Shown: piece after piece, positions 32,613-41,306 of the stretch | Numbering within the stretch: the first letter of the stretch is position 1 | Layout of the letters: each line of letters begins with the position of its first letter | Origin: Shewanella jiangmenensis | Lineage (GTDB): Bacteria > Pseudomonadota > Gammaproteobacteria > Enterobacterales > Shewanellaceae | Reading direction: 5' to 3' | Assembly: GCF_018596335.1 (NCBI RefSeq) | Contig: NZ_JAHEPS010000015.1 | Location: forward strand, 1-46,892 | DNA: 46,892 nucleotides | Program-made: the position numbers and the translations under genes | Notes under the pieces: generated by a model | Database searches by the model: none | The model's input: only the letters and a program-made list of their open reading frames with translations | Told to the model about the DNA's origin: nothing

Positions 32613-34931
32613 ATGATTCGGAAATCTCTTATCGCCTTGTCGGTAGCCGCCGGTGCCTGCATCGGTTTGCCGGCACTGGCAGCAGACAAACCTGAGCTGC
32701 ATCAGCAGGGCGGCTTTGATATGGCCATTGCCGATGAGCACAAGCTTATCGCGATGTTAAAGCAGTCGGGCAAAATTGCGCAGAACGCCACCTTGAACGA
32801 AGCCGAGCAGGCGCTTGGTAACTATTTACGTGAGCGTCAGGAGCAGGAGCGCATTCGCGCAGGTTCGGTTTCTGACGAGGCCATCAAGCAGTTTGGTCTG
32901 GGCAATAAAAACCACTTTGGCGGCGCGCTGCAGCATGGCGGCGGCAACAAACTGGGGATTGGCAAACAAAACAAGCCCGCGCCACTGATGCTCGAAACCT
33001 ATCAGGGCGAGCAGCGCAGCGCGAAAATTCTGGCCATTTTGATGGAGTTTCCGGATTTTCCCCACAACAGTATTCAGCCCGGTGAAACCGGCATGTATTA
33101 CGAGGACTACACCCCGGCGCACTACGCAAGCCTGATGTTCGGCCAAAACGGCTGGACCGGCCCAGCCGGGCAGAACTTCGTTTCAATGAAGCAGTATTAC
33201 GAAGCGCAGTCGGGCAACAGCTATTCAGTCGAAGGTCAGGTAGCCGGTTGGTATATGGCGCAGCACAATGCCGCGTACTATGGCGGCAATCCCTCCGGCA
33301 ATATCCGTGCGCTGGTGCGTGAGGCATTGGCCGCCGCAGCCGCCGACCCGACTGTGGATATGTCGCAGTTCGACATCGAAGACAGATACGATCTCGATGG
33401 CGACGGCAATGTGTGGGAACCTGATGGGCTGGTGGATCACGTGATGATAATCCACTCCAGCGTGGGCGAAGAAGCCGGTGGTGGTCAGTTGGGTGAAGAT
33501 GCCATTTGGTCGCACCGTTGGAACCTCGGCAGCGTGTTCAAAATTCCCGGTACTGCAACGCCTGCACCTTACTGGGGCGGCAAGATGGGCGCGTTTGACT
33601 ACACAGTGCAGCCAGCCGATGGCGCTGTGGGTGTATTTGCCCACGAATACGGCCACGATTTGGGCCTGCCCGATGAATACGATACCCAGTACACAGGTCG
33701 CGGCGAGCCGGTGTCGTCCTGGTCCATCATGTCCAGCGGCAGCTGGGCCGGTGTGCTTGGCGGCACCGAACCAACCGGTTTCAGCGCCTGGGCAAAAGAG
33801 TTTTTGTCAAACCGCTGGGGTCTGAACTGGCTGTCTGGCAGCACTATTCATTTCAATGATATTCCTGCCGATGGCATCACAGGCCTTTTGGATCAGGCGG
33901 TTTCCAAGGGCACCAACAACGATGCCATCCGCATCGACCTGCCCGATAAGGAAAACATCATAGTTACCCCCACCAGTGGCCAGTATGCCTACCATGGTGG
34001 TTCAGGTAACAATCTTCGTAATCAAATGGTTATGCCGCTGGATTTGAGCTCAGCCAGCAGCGCCAGCGTCAGTTTCAAGGCATGGTTTGATATCGAAACC
34101 GACTGGGATTACGGCTATGTGATGGTTTACAACCCAGCCACCGACACCACTGAACCCGTCGCAGGTAACATCACCACCAACAGCAACCCCAATGGCCAGA
34201 GCTTTGGCAATGGCATCACAGGTCAGTCAGATGGTTGGGTTGATGCCAGCTTTGACCTGTCGGCCTATGCCGGTCAGCAGGTGTACCTGATGTTCTACTA
34301 CTGGACCGACGGCTATGTTGCCAACCCCGGTCTGTACATCGACGATGTGCAGGTATCGGTTGATGCAAACAGCAGTGCTGACGATGCCGAAGGTGCTGGC
34401 CTGTTCACCCTTGACGGTTTTACCAAGGACACAGGTAAGTTCTTCACCCCACACTACTATCTGGTTGAGTGGCGTAATCATCAGGGCGTCGACCAGGGTC
34501 TCAAGCACATCAATGTGGCGGGCAAGTTGATGGAGTTCAACGAAGGTCTGCTGGTGTGGTATGTCGACCCCTCGTTCGACAACAACTGGGTGGGTGTACA
34601 CCCCGGTGATGGCTTCCTCGGCGTGGTTGATGCCGACCGCCAGACCAACCTGTGGAGCGGCGGTGATGTAGCCTCGACCCGCTATCAGATCCACGATGCC
34701 GCCTTTAATCTGGACAAGTCAGCCAAGCTGACCCTGGATTTGAAAGATGCATACGATCTGTTCCTGCGCGACAACTTCACCAAGCGTAACCCTGTGTTTG
34801 ATGACAGCACTTCATTTATCAGTGCCGACATCCCGGATGCAGGCCGCAACGTGCCTAACTACGGTCTGAAAATCCGCGTAGTCAGCCAGAGCGACGACAA
34901 GTCTGTAGGTCAAATCCTGATCTACAAATAA
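32613..34931 (+). CDS. Secreted M6-family metalloprotease (immune inhibitor A type)
   Basis: The 772-residue protein has a signal peptide (cleavage near ALA-ADKPE, residue 24), a pro-region (to about 120) and a catalytic domain with the zinc motif H344-E-Y-G-H348-D-L-G followed by LPDEYD, the hallmark of M6 peptidases such as Bacillus InhA and Vibrio PrtV. DRYDLDGDGN looks like a calcium site. SSWSIMSSGSW follows the active site as the expected Met-containing turn. The C-terminal half has an InhA-like jelly-roll module with SFKAWFDIETDWDYGYV and GLYIDDVQV. It is probably secreted and degrades host or environmental proteins. It is monocistronic, ending in a strong terminator. Confidence 0.92.
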   Translation: MIRKSLIALSVAAGACIGLPALAADKPELHQQGGFDMAIADEHKLIAMLKQSGKIAQNATLNEAEQALGNYLRERQEQERIRAGSVSDEAIKQFGLGNKNHFGGALQHGGGNKLGIGKQNKPAPLMLETYQGEQRSAKILAILMEFPDFPHNSIQPGETGMYYEDYTPAHYASLMFGQNGWTGPAGQNFVSMKQYYEAQSGNSYSVEGQVAGWYMAQHNAAYYGGNPSGNIRALVREALAAAAADPTVDMSQFDIEDRYDLDGDGNVWEPDGLVDHVMIIHSSVGEEAGGGQLGEDAIWSHRWNLGSVFKIPGTATPAPYWGGKMGAFDYTVQPADGAVGVFAHEYGHDLGLPDEYDTQYTGRGEPVSSWSIMSSGSWAGVLGGTEPTGFSAWAKEFLSNRWGLNWLSGSTIHFNDIPADGITGLLDQAVSKGTNNDAIRIDLPDKENIIVTPTSGQYAYHGGSGNNLRNQMVMPLDLSSASSASVSFKAWFDIETDWDYGYVMVYNPATDTTEPVAGNITTNSNPNGQSFGNGITGQSDGWVDASFDLSAYAGQQVYLMFYYWTDGYVANPGLYIDDVQVSVDANSSADDAEGAGLFTLDGFTKDTGKFFTPHYYLVEWRNHQGVDQGLKHINVAGKLMEFNEGLLVWYVDPSFDNNWVGVHPGDGFLGVVDADRQTNLWSGGDVASTRYQIHDAAFNLDKSAKLTLDLKDAYDLFLRDNFTKRNPVFDDSTSFISADIPDAGRNVPNYGLKIRVVSQSDDKSVGQILIYK

Positions 34932-34953
34932 GCCACTCGCAGGGCTTAGAACG

Positions 34954-34987
34954 AAAAATGCCAGTCGGTGAACCGACTGGCATTTTT
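34954..34987. terminator. Strong bidirectional terminator
   Basis: A perfect 16-bp stem (34954-34969 with 34972-34987) has A5 on one side and T5 on the other, working on both strands. It lies between the convergent M6 protease gene and PQQ-repeat lipoprotein gene. Confidence 0.93.
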
Positions 34988-35069
34988 GTTTGGATTGGGT
35001 TTGGTGAAGGAGAGTTTGGTTGTTCTGCTTTTTTGGTCAGGTCTGTTTGCGTTAATTAGACGAAAATCG

Positions 35070-35108
35070 AGACCGTGCCAGTGTCGTAAGGCTTTACCAG
35101 CACGGTCT
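35070..35108 (-). other. Nine-bp inverted repeat after the PQQ-repeat lipoprotein gene
   Basis: AGACCGTGC (35070-35078) and GCACGGTCT (35100-35108) flank a 21-nt loop just past the minus-strand stop at 35118. No U-tract follows. It may stabilise the 3' end of the mRNA. Confidence 0.4.
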
Positions 35109-35117
35109 GTCGGCGCT

Positions 35118-36713
35118 TTATTTATTGCGCAGGTCAAATGCCAGCAGTCGGCCGTCGCTTTCGCGGGCGCCTGTGGCAATCAGCAATATACGATTATCTG
35201 ACAGGGTAATGGTGCCGGGTTCGTTGTGGGACCAAACCTTTTGCTGAGATGCGATATCAACCGCATACACATTGGCGTTGGTACTGACAAATAACAGGTT
35301 ATTGGTTACCACCACATTACGATGGAATGCGGTATCGTCGGTAGATGGGGCAACCCATGACCACAGTACTTCACCGGTTTTTTCATCAATCGCATCCAGC
35401 GCAACCGGATTGTTTTTGCCGGCGTATATCACACCGTTAGCCAAGGCAAAAAAGGTGCGGTAGCTAAAGCGGCTCGTCCATAGATGCTTTTGATTCACGG
35501 AATCAAAGCCTGAAATCACCCTGTCCTCATAGTGTTCGGCGTTGCTGCTGGCTCGGCCGCTAAAAGCGCCACCACTGAACGCTATCACCCGACCTTCGCT
35601 GCCAAGTACGGGTGCACCGTGATAGCTGTAATCCGTGTTGCCAAAGGGATCGCTGATTGAACTCAGTTTGTCACCGCTGTCTTTGTCGAGAATGGTCAGC
35701 TCTATACCGTTGTGGACATAGATTTGTTTGTCATCTACTGCCGGCGTGTCCATGCCCCAAGAGGTGCCCGCTGATTGAGACCAGGCTTCGACGCCATCAG
35801 CGACATTGAAGGCATAAGTAAAGCCACCGTAATAGCCACCGGTTTGATACACCTTATCGTCGTACACTGTGGGTGCCAGATAGTTGCCCCATTGGGATAA
35901 GAAATTAGACTGGAATTTTAGCTTACCGTCGGCGCGATCTATCGCCCAGACCTTGGTGTCTGAATGGCCTGAGGTGGCAACGAAGAGCGTACTGTCGTTG
36001 ATGGCTGGTGGATTAAGAGCGGGCATAACGCCAAAGGATACTCGCCAGCGCTCAACACCGGTCAGTTCATCCAGGGCCAGCACTCTGGCATCGCCATGAT
36101 AAACATCGGTGGAAACATAGACAGTGCCATTTCCGGCCACCGGGGCGTTAATGCCGCCAATGGGTTCATCGGAAGGGCCGCGATTCCACTCCCACAGCTT
36201 GGTAAAGTTGCTGGTACTCAGCCAAACAGGCACATACCCCGTATGGGCTGCATTAGCCTGATGGGTCTGCCACTCGGGAACTTTTGCCACCTGCAGTTGC
36301 AAGTTTACCACCGCAGCTGAGCCTGAATAGGGTGTGGCACAGTTGGCGTCTTTGCATGCCAGCACCGATAACTTGGGAGCATACTCACCCACTGGCAGCG
36401 TGTAATTAAGTACCGTCTCGAGGGTAAAGCCATTACCACTCAATGGGGCGGATACCGCCGGGACGATATATTTGTTGGCTTCATCGTAAAGCTTGAGATA
36501 AACCTTTTGTGTACCGAGATTGGTGCCTGACCAATTACCGCTGATGGCCACCTTTAGTGCATCGCCTTGATGGGCGCTGAGGCTTAAATTGGTACTTTGC
36601 AGTTGCAGGCTGACTTTGGCCTCTGGTGGCGGTGTGTTTTCATCACCGCCACCTCCGCAGGCCGAAAGAAGTACCACTGAGGTGGCGATAAGGCTGGAAA
36701 TTTTGTGTTTCAT
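35118..36713 (-). CDS. Lipoprotein with PQQ-like beta-propeller repeats
   Basis: The 531-residue protein has a lipoprotein signal with lipobox VLLSAC (C19) and a GGGG linker. An N-terminal beta-sandwich-like domain (about 35-140) is followed by PQQ-like beta-propeller blades (about 150-530), recognisable by repeated NGTVYVST, DDKVYQTGG, NGVIYAGK and NNLLFVST strands with ALDELTGVERW-type ends. The layout resembles BamB/PQQ_2 proteins, but the tryptophan-docking residues of PQQ enzymes cannot be confirmed, so it is more likely a scaffold or binding lipoprotein than a dehydrogenase. It converges on the M6 protease gene; a functional link is not shown. Confidence 0.8.
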   Translation of the reverse strand: MKHKISSLIATSVVLLSACGGGGDENTPPPEAKVSLQLQSTNLSLSAHQGDALKVAISGNWSGTNLGTQKVYLKLYDEANKYIVPAVSAPLSGNGFTLETVLNYTLPVGEYAPKLSVLACKDANCATPYSGSAAVVNLQLQVAKVPEWQTHQANAAHTGYVPVWLSTSNFTKLWEWNRGPSDEPIGGINAPVAGNGTVYVSTDVYHGDARVLALDELTGVERWRVSFGVMPALNPPAINDSTLFVATSGHSDTKVWAIDRADGKLKFQSNFLSQWGNYLAPTVYDDKVYQTGGYYGGFTYAFNVADGVEAWSQSAGTSWGMDTPAVDDKQIYVHNGIELTILDKDSGDKLSSISDPFGNTDYSYHGAPVLGSEGRVIAFSGGAFSGRASSNAEHYEDRVISGFDSVNQKHLWTSRFSYRTFFALANGVIYAGKNNPVALDAIDEKTGEVLWSWVAPSTDDTAFHRNVVVTNNLLFVSTNANVYAVDIASQQKVWSHNEPGTITLSDNRILLIATGARESDGRLLAFDLRNK

Positions 36714-37266
36714 AAAAATCCCTTTTTACTGGCTTGTTATGGTTATTTTTGGTCGCAGTAAGGACCGAGCCGGATAATATAATAGCCGTATATTGTGCGT
36801 TAATTTTGAAACTTGGATTTCGGCTACTTAATAAAACTGGCAAAGCAAATTAGCACCGATAATCATCAATGGCGAGTGTGGCGTGAGCTTAAATGAAAAG
36901 CGGAAATTAGGTTTTCAAATTATATCCCTGCTGTTACAGACTGGCCTTCACAGCCTTGCTATTAAAGCCCAGCCACTACGGCCTTGTAAAATCGAGCCAG
37001 CAACTGCGTCTTGAAGCTACAGTTTGGTGATTGCTTAAATACTGTTTTCGCCAAACCCACACTCCAAAAGTTGCATAGGCACACGACAAAACTAACAGTC
37101 GGGCAAGTTGTATACACAAGTCTTATCGCTTAAACCAGGTAACTGATTTTGCGGTCGATTGTGAGGGTGTGGGCGAATAGAAGGATTGCGGTTTTATGCC
37201 TGCGGCGGTATCGGGTAAAGTGCTATACGTGCACTGTGCCGCTTGGCTTTACGTTTCGGAGAACCT
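36714..37266. other. Intergenic region between two divergent genes
   Basis: No gene is supported over about 550 bp. It is A/T-rich near the lipoprotein start. The only notable motif is GTTGTATACACAA (about 37107-37119), similar to GntR-family palindromes, of doubtful meaning. GGAG precedes the sdaR-like start. Confidence 0.4.
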
Positions 37267-38382
37267 ATGCAACTTAATGATGCCCTGGCGGCGCAGATTG
37301 TCAGCCGGGCGATGAAAATCCTGTCGTTCTCGGTCAACGTGATGAACGAGCACGGGCTGATTATTGCGTCCGGCAATCCGGAGCGGCTGCATCAACGCCA
37401 CGAAGGGGCGGTGCTGGCGCTGGCCGAAAATCGGGTGGTGGAAATAAACGAGGCCACCGCCCGTCAGCTTAAAGGGGTGCGGCCGGGCATTAATCTGCCG
37501 ATTGAATATCAGGGTAAGCGCATTGGGGTTATCGGGATTTCGGGCGAGCCAGATGAAGTGCGCTCCTATGCCGAGCTGGTGCGGATGACCGCCGAGCTGA
37601 TTTTGGAGCAGGCGGCGCTGACCGAGCAGTTGCAGTGGGATAAGCGCCACAAGGAGGAGCTGGTGCTGCAGCTTATTCGCGGCGAGGGCAATGTGGATCA
37701 GCTTCAGCAGGCGGCGCGGTTTTTGGGGCTGGATTTGGCGCAGCCCCGGGTGGTGGCGGTGCTCTCGCTTGAAGAAGCGCAGCCGGCGCGGCTCAGGGAG
37801 CTGGTGCATCAGCTTGAAAACCCCGAGCGCGACAACCTGGTGGCCATACATGGGCTGGATGAAATTGTGGTGCTCAAGCCTGCCAAAATCGTCGATGAGG
37901 TGTGGCAGTCGGAGCAGGAGCGGGGGCGGGTAAAGCAGCTGTTGGCGCGTATTCCGCACTTTAAGGTACGGATTGCAGTGGGCGATTATTTTGCCGGTAT
38001 CGATGGGCTGGCGCGCTCGTACCAAACCGCCCGCGACACCCTGCGCCGGGGCATGCGTCAGGCACCGCGAAGGCAAGTGTACTTTTTTGAAGACTACCGC
38101 CTGCCGGTGCTGCTTGGCAGCCTCGCCGATTCGTGGCAGGCCGATGAGCTGCGCGCGCCGCTGAAACTCCTTACCCGCGCCGACACCAAGGGCGTGCTGG
38201 TTAAAACCCTGCGGCAGTATTTCGCCATGAACTGTGATCTTAATCGCTGCGCCGAAGCCCTGTTTGTTCACCCCAATACCCTGCGCTACCGCATCAGCCG
38301 TATCGAGCAGATAACTGGCTTGAATATCAATAACCTGGATGACAAATTGCTGCTATACCTCGGGCTGAATCTTGAAGATTGA
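37267..38382 (+). CDS. sdaR: CdaR/SdaR-type sugar-diacid/glycerate regulator
   Basis: The start at 37267 has GGAG six bases upstream and gives 371 residues. The N-terminal diacid-recognition domain (about 1-135) includes LNDALAAQIVSRAMKIL, VNVMNEHGLIIASG and GVIGISGEPDEVRSYAELVRMTAEL split over the usual positions. A GGDEF-like middle region follows, then the PucR-type helix-turn-helix at the C-terminus (CAEALFVHPNTLRYRISRIE). Such regulators activate glucarate, galactarate and glycerate genes, with glycerate as inducer in E. coli CdaR. It sits directly upstream of the permease and kinase genes it is expected to control. Confidence 0.9.
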   Translation: MQLNDALAAQIVSRAMKILSFSVNVMNEHGLIIASGNPERLHQRHEGAVLALAENRVVEINEATARQLKGVRPGINLPIEYQGKRIGVIGISGEPDEVRSYAELVRMTAELILEQAALTEQLQWDKRHKEELVLQLIRGEGNVDQLQQAARFLGLDLAQPRVVAVLSLEEAQPARLRELVHQLENPERDNLVAIHGLDEIVVLKPAKIVDEVWQSEQERGRVKQLLARIPHFKVRIAVGDYFAGIDGLARSYQTARDTLRRGMRQAPRRQVYFFEDYRLPVLLGSLADSWQADELRAPLKLLTRADTKGVLVKTLRQYFAMNCDLNRCAEALFVHPNTLRYRISRIEQITGLNINNLDDKLLLYLGLNLED

Positions 38383-38443
38383 TTTGTTTGATTAAACAAA
38401 ATAAAGGCCGAAATTAGCATTGATATTTGGATGATTAAACAAA
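38383..38443. promoter_or_regulatory. Candidate SdaR operator: repeated GATTAAACAAA
   Basis: TTTGTTT-GATT-AAACAAA (38383-38400) is an inverted repeat starting right after the sdaR stop codon. The half GATTAAACAAA recurs at 38433-38443, 43 bp downstream of the first (about four helical turns). They precede the permease gene and are the most likely binding sites for the adjacent regulator. Confidence 0.5.
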
Positions 38444-38502
38444 GCTTTCTTACTGCCAATCATCATAATGGCCACTAATTACACATAATAAAGGTGTCTG
38501 TC

Positions 38503-39765
38503 ATGACTTCGGTAACCGCCCTTGGCGCCATAGCGGCGTTGTCTATCGCTATCTTTCTTATCCTCAAAAAGGTGCCGCCCGCCTACGGCATGATAGTCGG
38601 CGCCCTTGCCGGCGGTCTGATTGGCGGCGCCGATTTAACCCAAACCGTGGCGCTGATGATTGGCGGTGCCCAGGGCATCACCACCGCGGTAATGCGTATT
38701 CTGGCGGCCGGTGTACTCGCAGGCGTGCTGATTGAATCCGGCGCGGCCACCACCATAGCCGAAACCATAGTGAAAAAGATTGGTGAGACCCGCGCGCTGC
38801 TGGCACTGGCATTGGCGACCATGATTTTGACCGCCGTGGGCGTGTTTGTGGACGTGGCGGTAATTACAGTAGCGCCGATTGCACTTGCCATTGCCCGGCG
38901 CGCCGACCTCTCCAAGGCGGCAATTCTGCTCGCCATGATTGGCGGCGGTAAAGCGGGTAACGTGATGTCGCCAAACCCCAACGCGATTGCGGCGGCCGAT
39001 GCCTTTAACCTGCCGCTGACCTCGGTAATGGCCGCAGGCATTATCCCCGGCATCTTTGGTCTGGTAATGGCCTACTGGATTGCCAAGCGTTTGAATAACA
39101 AGGGTAGTAAGGTTGCCGCCGAAGAAGTGGTGAGTGTGGATGAAAGCAATCTGCCACGCTTCCTCGCCGCTATCAGCGCGCCTCTGGTGGCCATTTTGCT
39201 GCTGGCGCTGCGCCCCATTGCCGGCATTGTGGTTGACCCGCTGATTGCATTGCCGCTGGGCGGTTTGGTGGGCGCGCTGATGATGGGCAAATTCTCCAAG
39301 GTGAACCAGTATGCGGTGTCGGGCCTTGCCCGCATGGCGCCGGTGGCCATTATGCTGCTGGGTACAGGAACCCTTGCCGGCATCATCGCCAACTCAGGGC
39401 TTAAAGATGTGCTTATCAGCAGCCTGAGCGCCTCCGGTTTGCCATCTTACCTGCTGGCGCCTATCTCTGGTGCGCTGATGTCGCTGGCAACGGCCTCGAC
39501 CACAGCCGGTACCGTGGTGGCCTCCAACGTATTCAGCTCAACCCTGATTGAACTTGGCGTAAGCGGGCTTGCGGGCGCTGCCATGATCCACGCCGGTGCC
39601 ACTGTATTTGACCATATGCCACACGGCTCATTCTTCCATGCCACCGGCGGCAGCGTGCACATGGGTGTGGGCGAGCGCCTCAAGCTGCTGCCCTACGAGA
39701 CCGCTGTCGGTCTGACCATTGCCACTGTTTCTACTCTGATGTTTGGCGTGTTTGGCCTCGCCTAA
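38503..39765 (+). CDS. GntP-family permease (probable glycerate/gluconate transporter)
   Basis: The start at 38503 has AAGGTG six bases upstream; GTG at 38494 would overlap the ribosome site. The 420-residue protein has about 12-14 hydrophobic segments and matches GntP-family gluconate:H+ symporters, with GGGKAGNVMSPNPNAI (conserved signature), GTGTLAGIIANSGLKD and TASTTAGTVVASNVF. GntP relatives carry gluconate, idonate, fructuronate or glycerate. Its position between an SdaR-like regulator and a glycerate kinase favours D-glycerate. It is nine bases upstream of the kinase gene. Confidence 0.88.
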   Translation: MTSVTALGAIAALSIAIFLILKKVPPAYGMIVGALAGGLIGGADLTQTVALMIGGAQGITTAVMRILAAGVLAGVLIESGAATTIAETIVKKIGETRALLALALATMILTAVGVFVDVAVITVAPIALAIARRADLSKAAILLAMIGGGKAGNVMSPNPNAIAAADAFNLPLTSVMAAGIIPGIFGLVMAYWIAKRLNNKGSKVAAEEVVSVDESNLPRFLAAISAPLVAILLLALRPIAGIVVDPLIALPLGGLVGALMMGKFSKVNQYAVSGLARMAPVAIMLLGTGTLAGIIANSGLKDVLISSLSASGLPSYLLAPISGALMSLATASTTAGTVVASNVFSSTLIELGVSGLAGAAMIHAGATVFDHMPHGSFFHATGGSVHMGVGERLKLLPYETAVGLTIATVSTLMFGVFGLA

Positions 39766-39774
39766 GGAATTGAT

Positions 39775-40938
39775 ATGAAAATTGTAATTGCCCCCGATTC
39801 GTTTAAAGAGAGCCTGAGCGCCATGGAAGTGGCCGATGTTATCGAGGCCGGTTTCAAACAGGTATTGCCCGATGCGACTTATGTAAAACTGCCGATGGCC
39901 GATGGCGGCGAAGGCACAGTGCAATCGCTGGTGGATGCCACCGGCGGCGCGATAGTGCCGGTGGAAGTAACAGCGCCGCTGGGTAATAAAGTACAGGGCT
40001 TTTTGGGGCTGCTGGGCTCTGGCTCAGATACACAAGACAGCGCTGCAACTGGCAAACGTGCCGTTATCGAGATGGCAGCGGCGTCGGGCATTCATCTGGT
40101 GGCGCCCGAGCAGCGTAATCCGCTGCTGACCTCAAGCTTTGGCACCGGCGAGCTGATTTTGGCGGCGCTGGAGCGGGGCGTGACCCATCTGATTCTGGGC
40201 ATTGGCGGCAGCGCCACCAATGACGGCGGCGCGGGGATGATAACCGCCCTTGGCGGCAAACTGCTGAAGGCCGATGGCAGCCCGATAGCCCTTGGCGGAG
40301 GCGGTCTGGCCGAGCTCAGCAAAATTGATTTATCCGGCCTCGACCCACGTTTGGCGGGGCTGACCATCGAAGTGGCCTGTGATGTGAATAATCCACTCTG
40401 TGGCCCCAAGGGCGCCTCGGCGGTGTTTGGCCCGCAAAAGGGCGCAACCCCTGAAATGGTTGCCGAGCTTGATGCAAACCTTGCGCGTTATGCCGACTGC
40501 ATCGAAAGTACCCTTGGCAAGTCGGTCAAAGACATTCCCGGCGCCGGTGCTGCCGGTGGCATGGGTGCGGCACTGGTGGGCTTACTTGGCGCCGAGCTTA
40601 AGCCCGGCATCCAGATTGTGATTGAAGCACTGAAGCTTGCCGATGCCGTGGCCGATGCGGATTTGGTGATTACCGGCGAAGGCCGCATCGACAGCCAGAC
40701 CATTCATGGCAAAACCCCCATCGGCGTGGCCCGCTGTGCCAAGCAGTTTGGCAAGCCGGTGATTGGCATCGCAGGTTGCCTTACCGACGACTGCGGCGTG
40801 GTGCACGACCATGGCATAGACGCGGTGTTTGCCGTGGTAAACCGCGCCATGGCACTGCCCGAAGCACTCGCCACCGCCCGCACTAACCTTGAACTTACCG
40901 CCCGCAACGTCGCCGCGCTGTACCGCTTGCAGCGCTGA
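39775..40938 (+). CDS. garK: Glycerate 2-kinase (GarK/GlxK family)
   Basis: The 387-residue enzyme phosphorylates D-glycerate, giving 2-phosphoglycerate in this family. It begins MKIVIAPDSFKESLSAMEV, the family hallmark, and contains MADGGEGTVQ, GIGGSATNDGGAGM, the glycine-rich GAGAAGGMGAAL and the late VITGEGRIDSQTIHGKTPIGVA signature of type II glycerate kinases. The start has AAGGAA upstream. It is the last gene of the permease-kinase operon and is followed by a terminator. Whether GarK or GlxK is the closer ortholog cannot be told here. Confidence 0.95.
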   Translation: MKIVIAPDSFKESLSAMEVADVIEAGFKQVLPDATYVKLPMADGGEGTVQSLVDATGGAIVPVEVTAPLGNKVQGFLGLLGSGSDTQDSAATGKRAVIEMAAASGIHLVAPEQRNPLLTSSFGTGELILAALERGVTHLILGIGGSATNDGGAGMITALGGKLLKADGSPIALGGGGLAELSKIDLSGLDPRLAGLTIEVACDVNNPLCGPKGASAVFGPQKGATPEMVAELDANLARYADCIESTLGKSVKDIPGAGAAGGMGAALVGLLGAELKPGIQIVIEALKLADAVADADLVITGEGRIDSQTIHGKTPIGVARCAKQFGKPVIGIAGCLTDDCGVVHDHGIDAVFAVVNRAMALPEALATARTNLELTARNVAALYRLQR

Positions 40939-40950
40939 TTAAGCGTGATA

Positions 40951-40986
40951 AAAGGCCGGAGCATCTGCTTCGGCCTTTGCTTTTTG
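40951..40986 (+). terminator. Rho-independent terminator of the glycerate operon
   Basis: AAAGGCCG (40951-40958) pairs with CGGCCTTT (40971-40978), and AGC/GCT extend the stem inward. It is followed by GCTTTTTG and lies 12 bp past the kinase stop. Confidence 0.88.
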
Positions 40987-41306
40987 ACCTGCTCGAACCC
41001 TGCAGAGTGCGTAATTCAGCGTATTTATGTCACAGAATTACTATGTCAGGCTGAAAATGACGAGAGTTTACCGATCTTTGATTATGCAGATTGGTAAACT
41101 TAGCGCGATATGCTTAACTCGTCCCAGCGGTGGTGATTGTTTGAGCATGCAGTGCATTCCCTTTACAGAGCGGTTTCAATCCTTTGCCGCTTGCCAGACC
41201 GGGTCTGCGCCATTCTGAATAATTCATTCCGACTTTGCTTGCTGCTCAGACAGTTTTTGCCTGAGCCACAGGCTTTTGGGAATTTTGACAATTAAGGGAA
41301 CTCCCC
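40987..41306. other. Region upstream of the RND efflux operon
   Basis: No gene is supported. An open frame at 41027-41218 has no ribosome site and crosses the inverted repeat. The remaining sequence shows no clear promoter. AAGGGAA seven bases before 41307 is the ribosome site of the first efflux gene. Confidence 0.5.
41065..41100. promoter_or_regulatory. Thirteen-bp inverted repeat upstream of the RND operon
   Basis: AGTTTACCGATCT (41065-41077) and AGATTGGTAAACT (41088-41100) are inverted arms with a single mismatch around a 10-bp centre. It lies about 207 bp before the efflux operon start. It fits a dimeric repressor operator (TetR or MarR type) or a transcribed hairpin; no regulator gene lies beside it. 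Confidence 0.45.

Noticed and set aside
37107..37119. GntR-like palindrome TTGTATACaCAA upstream of sdaR
   Set aside because: It is imperfect and isolated; too short to support a call.
41027..41218. A 63-residue gene upstream of the efflux operon
   Set aside because: It has no ribosome site, crosses the inverted repeat, and its translation is unlike any protein I know.
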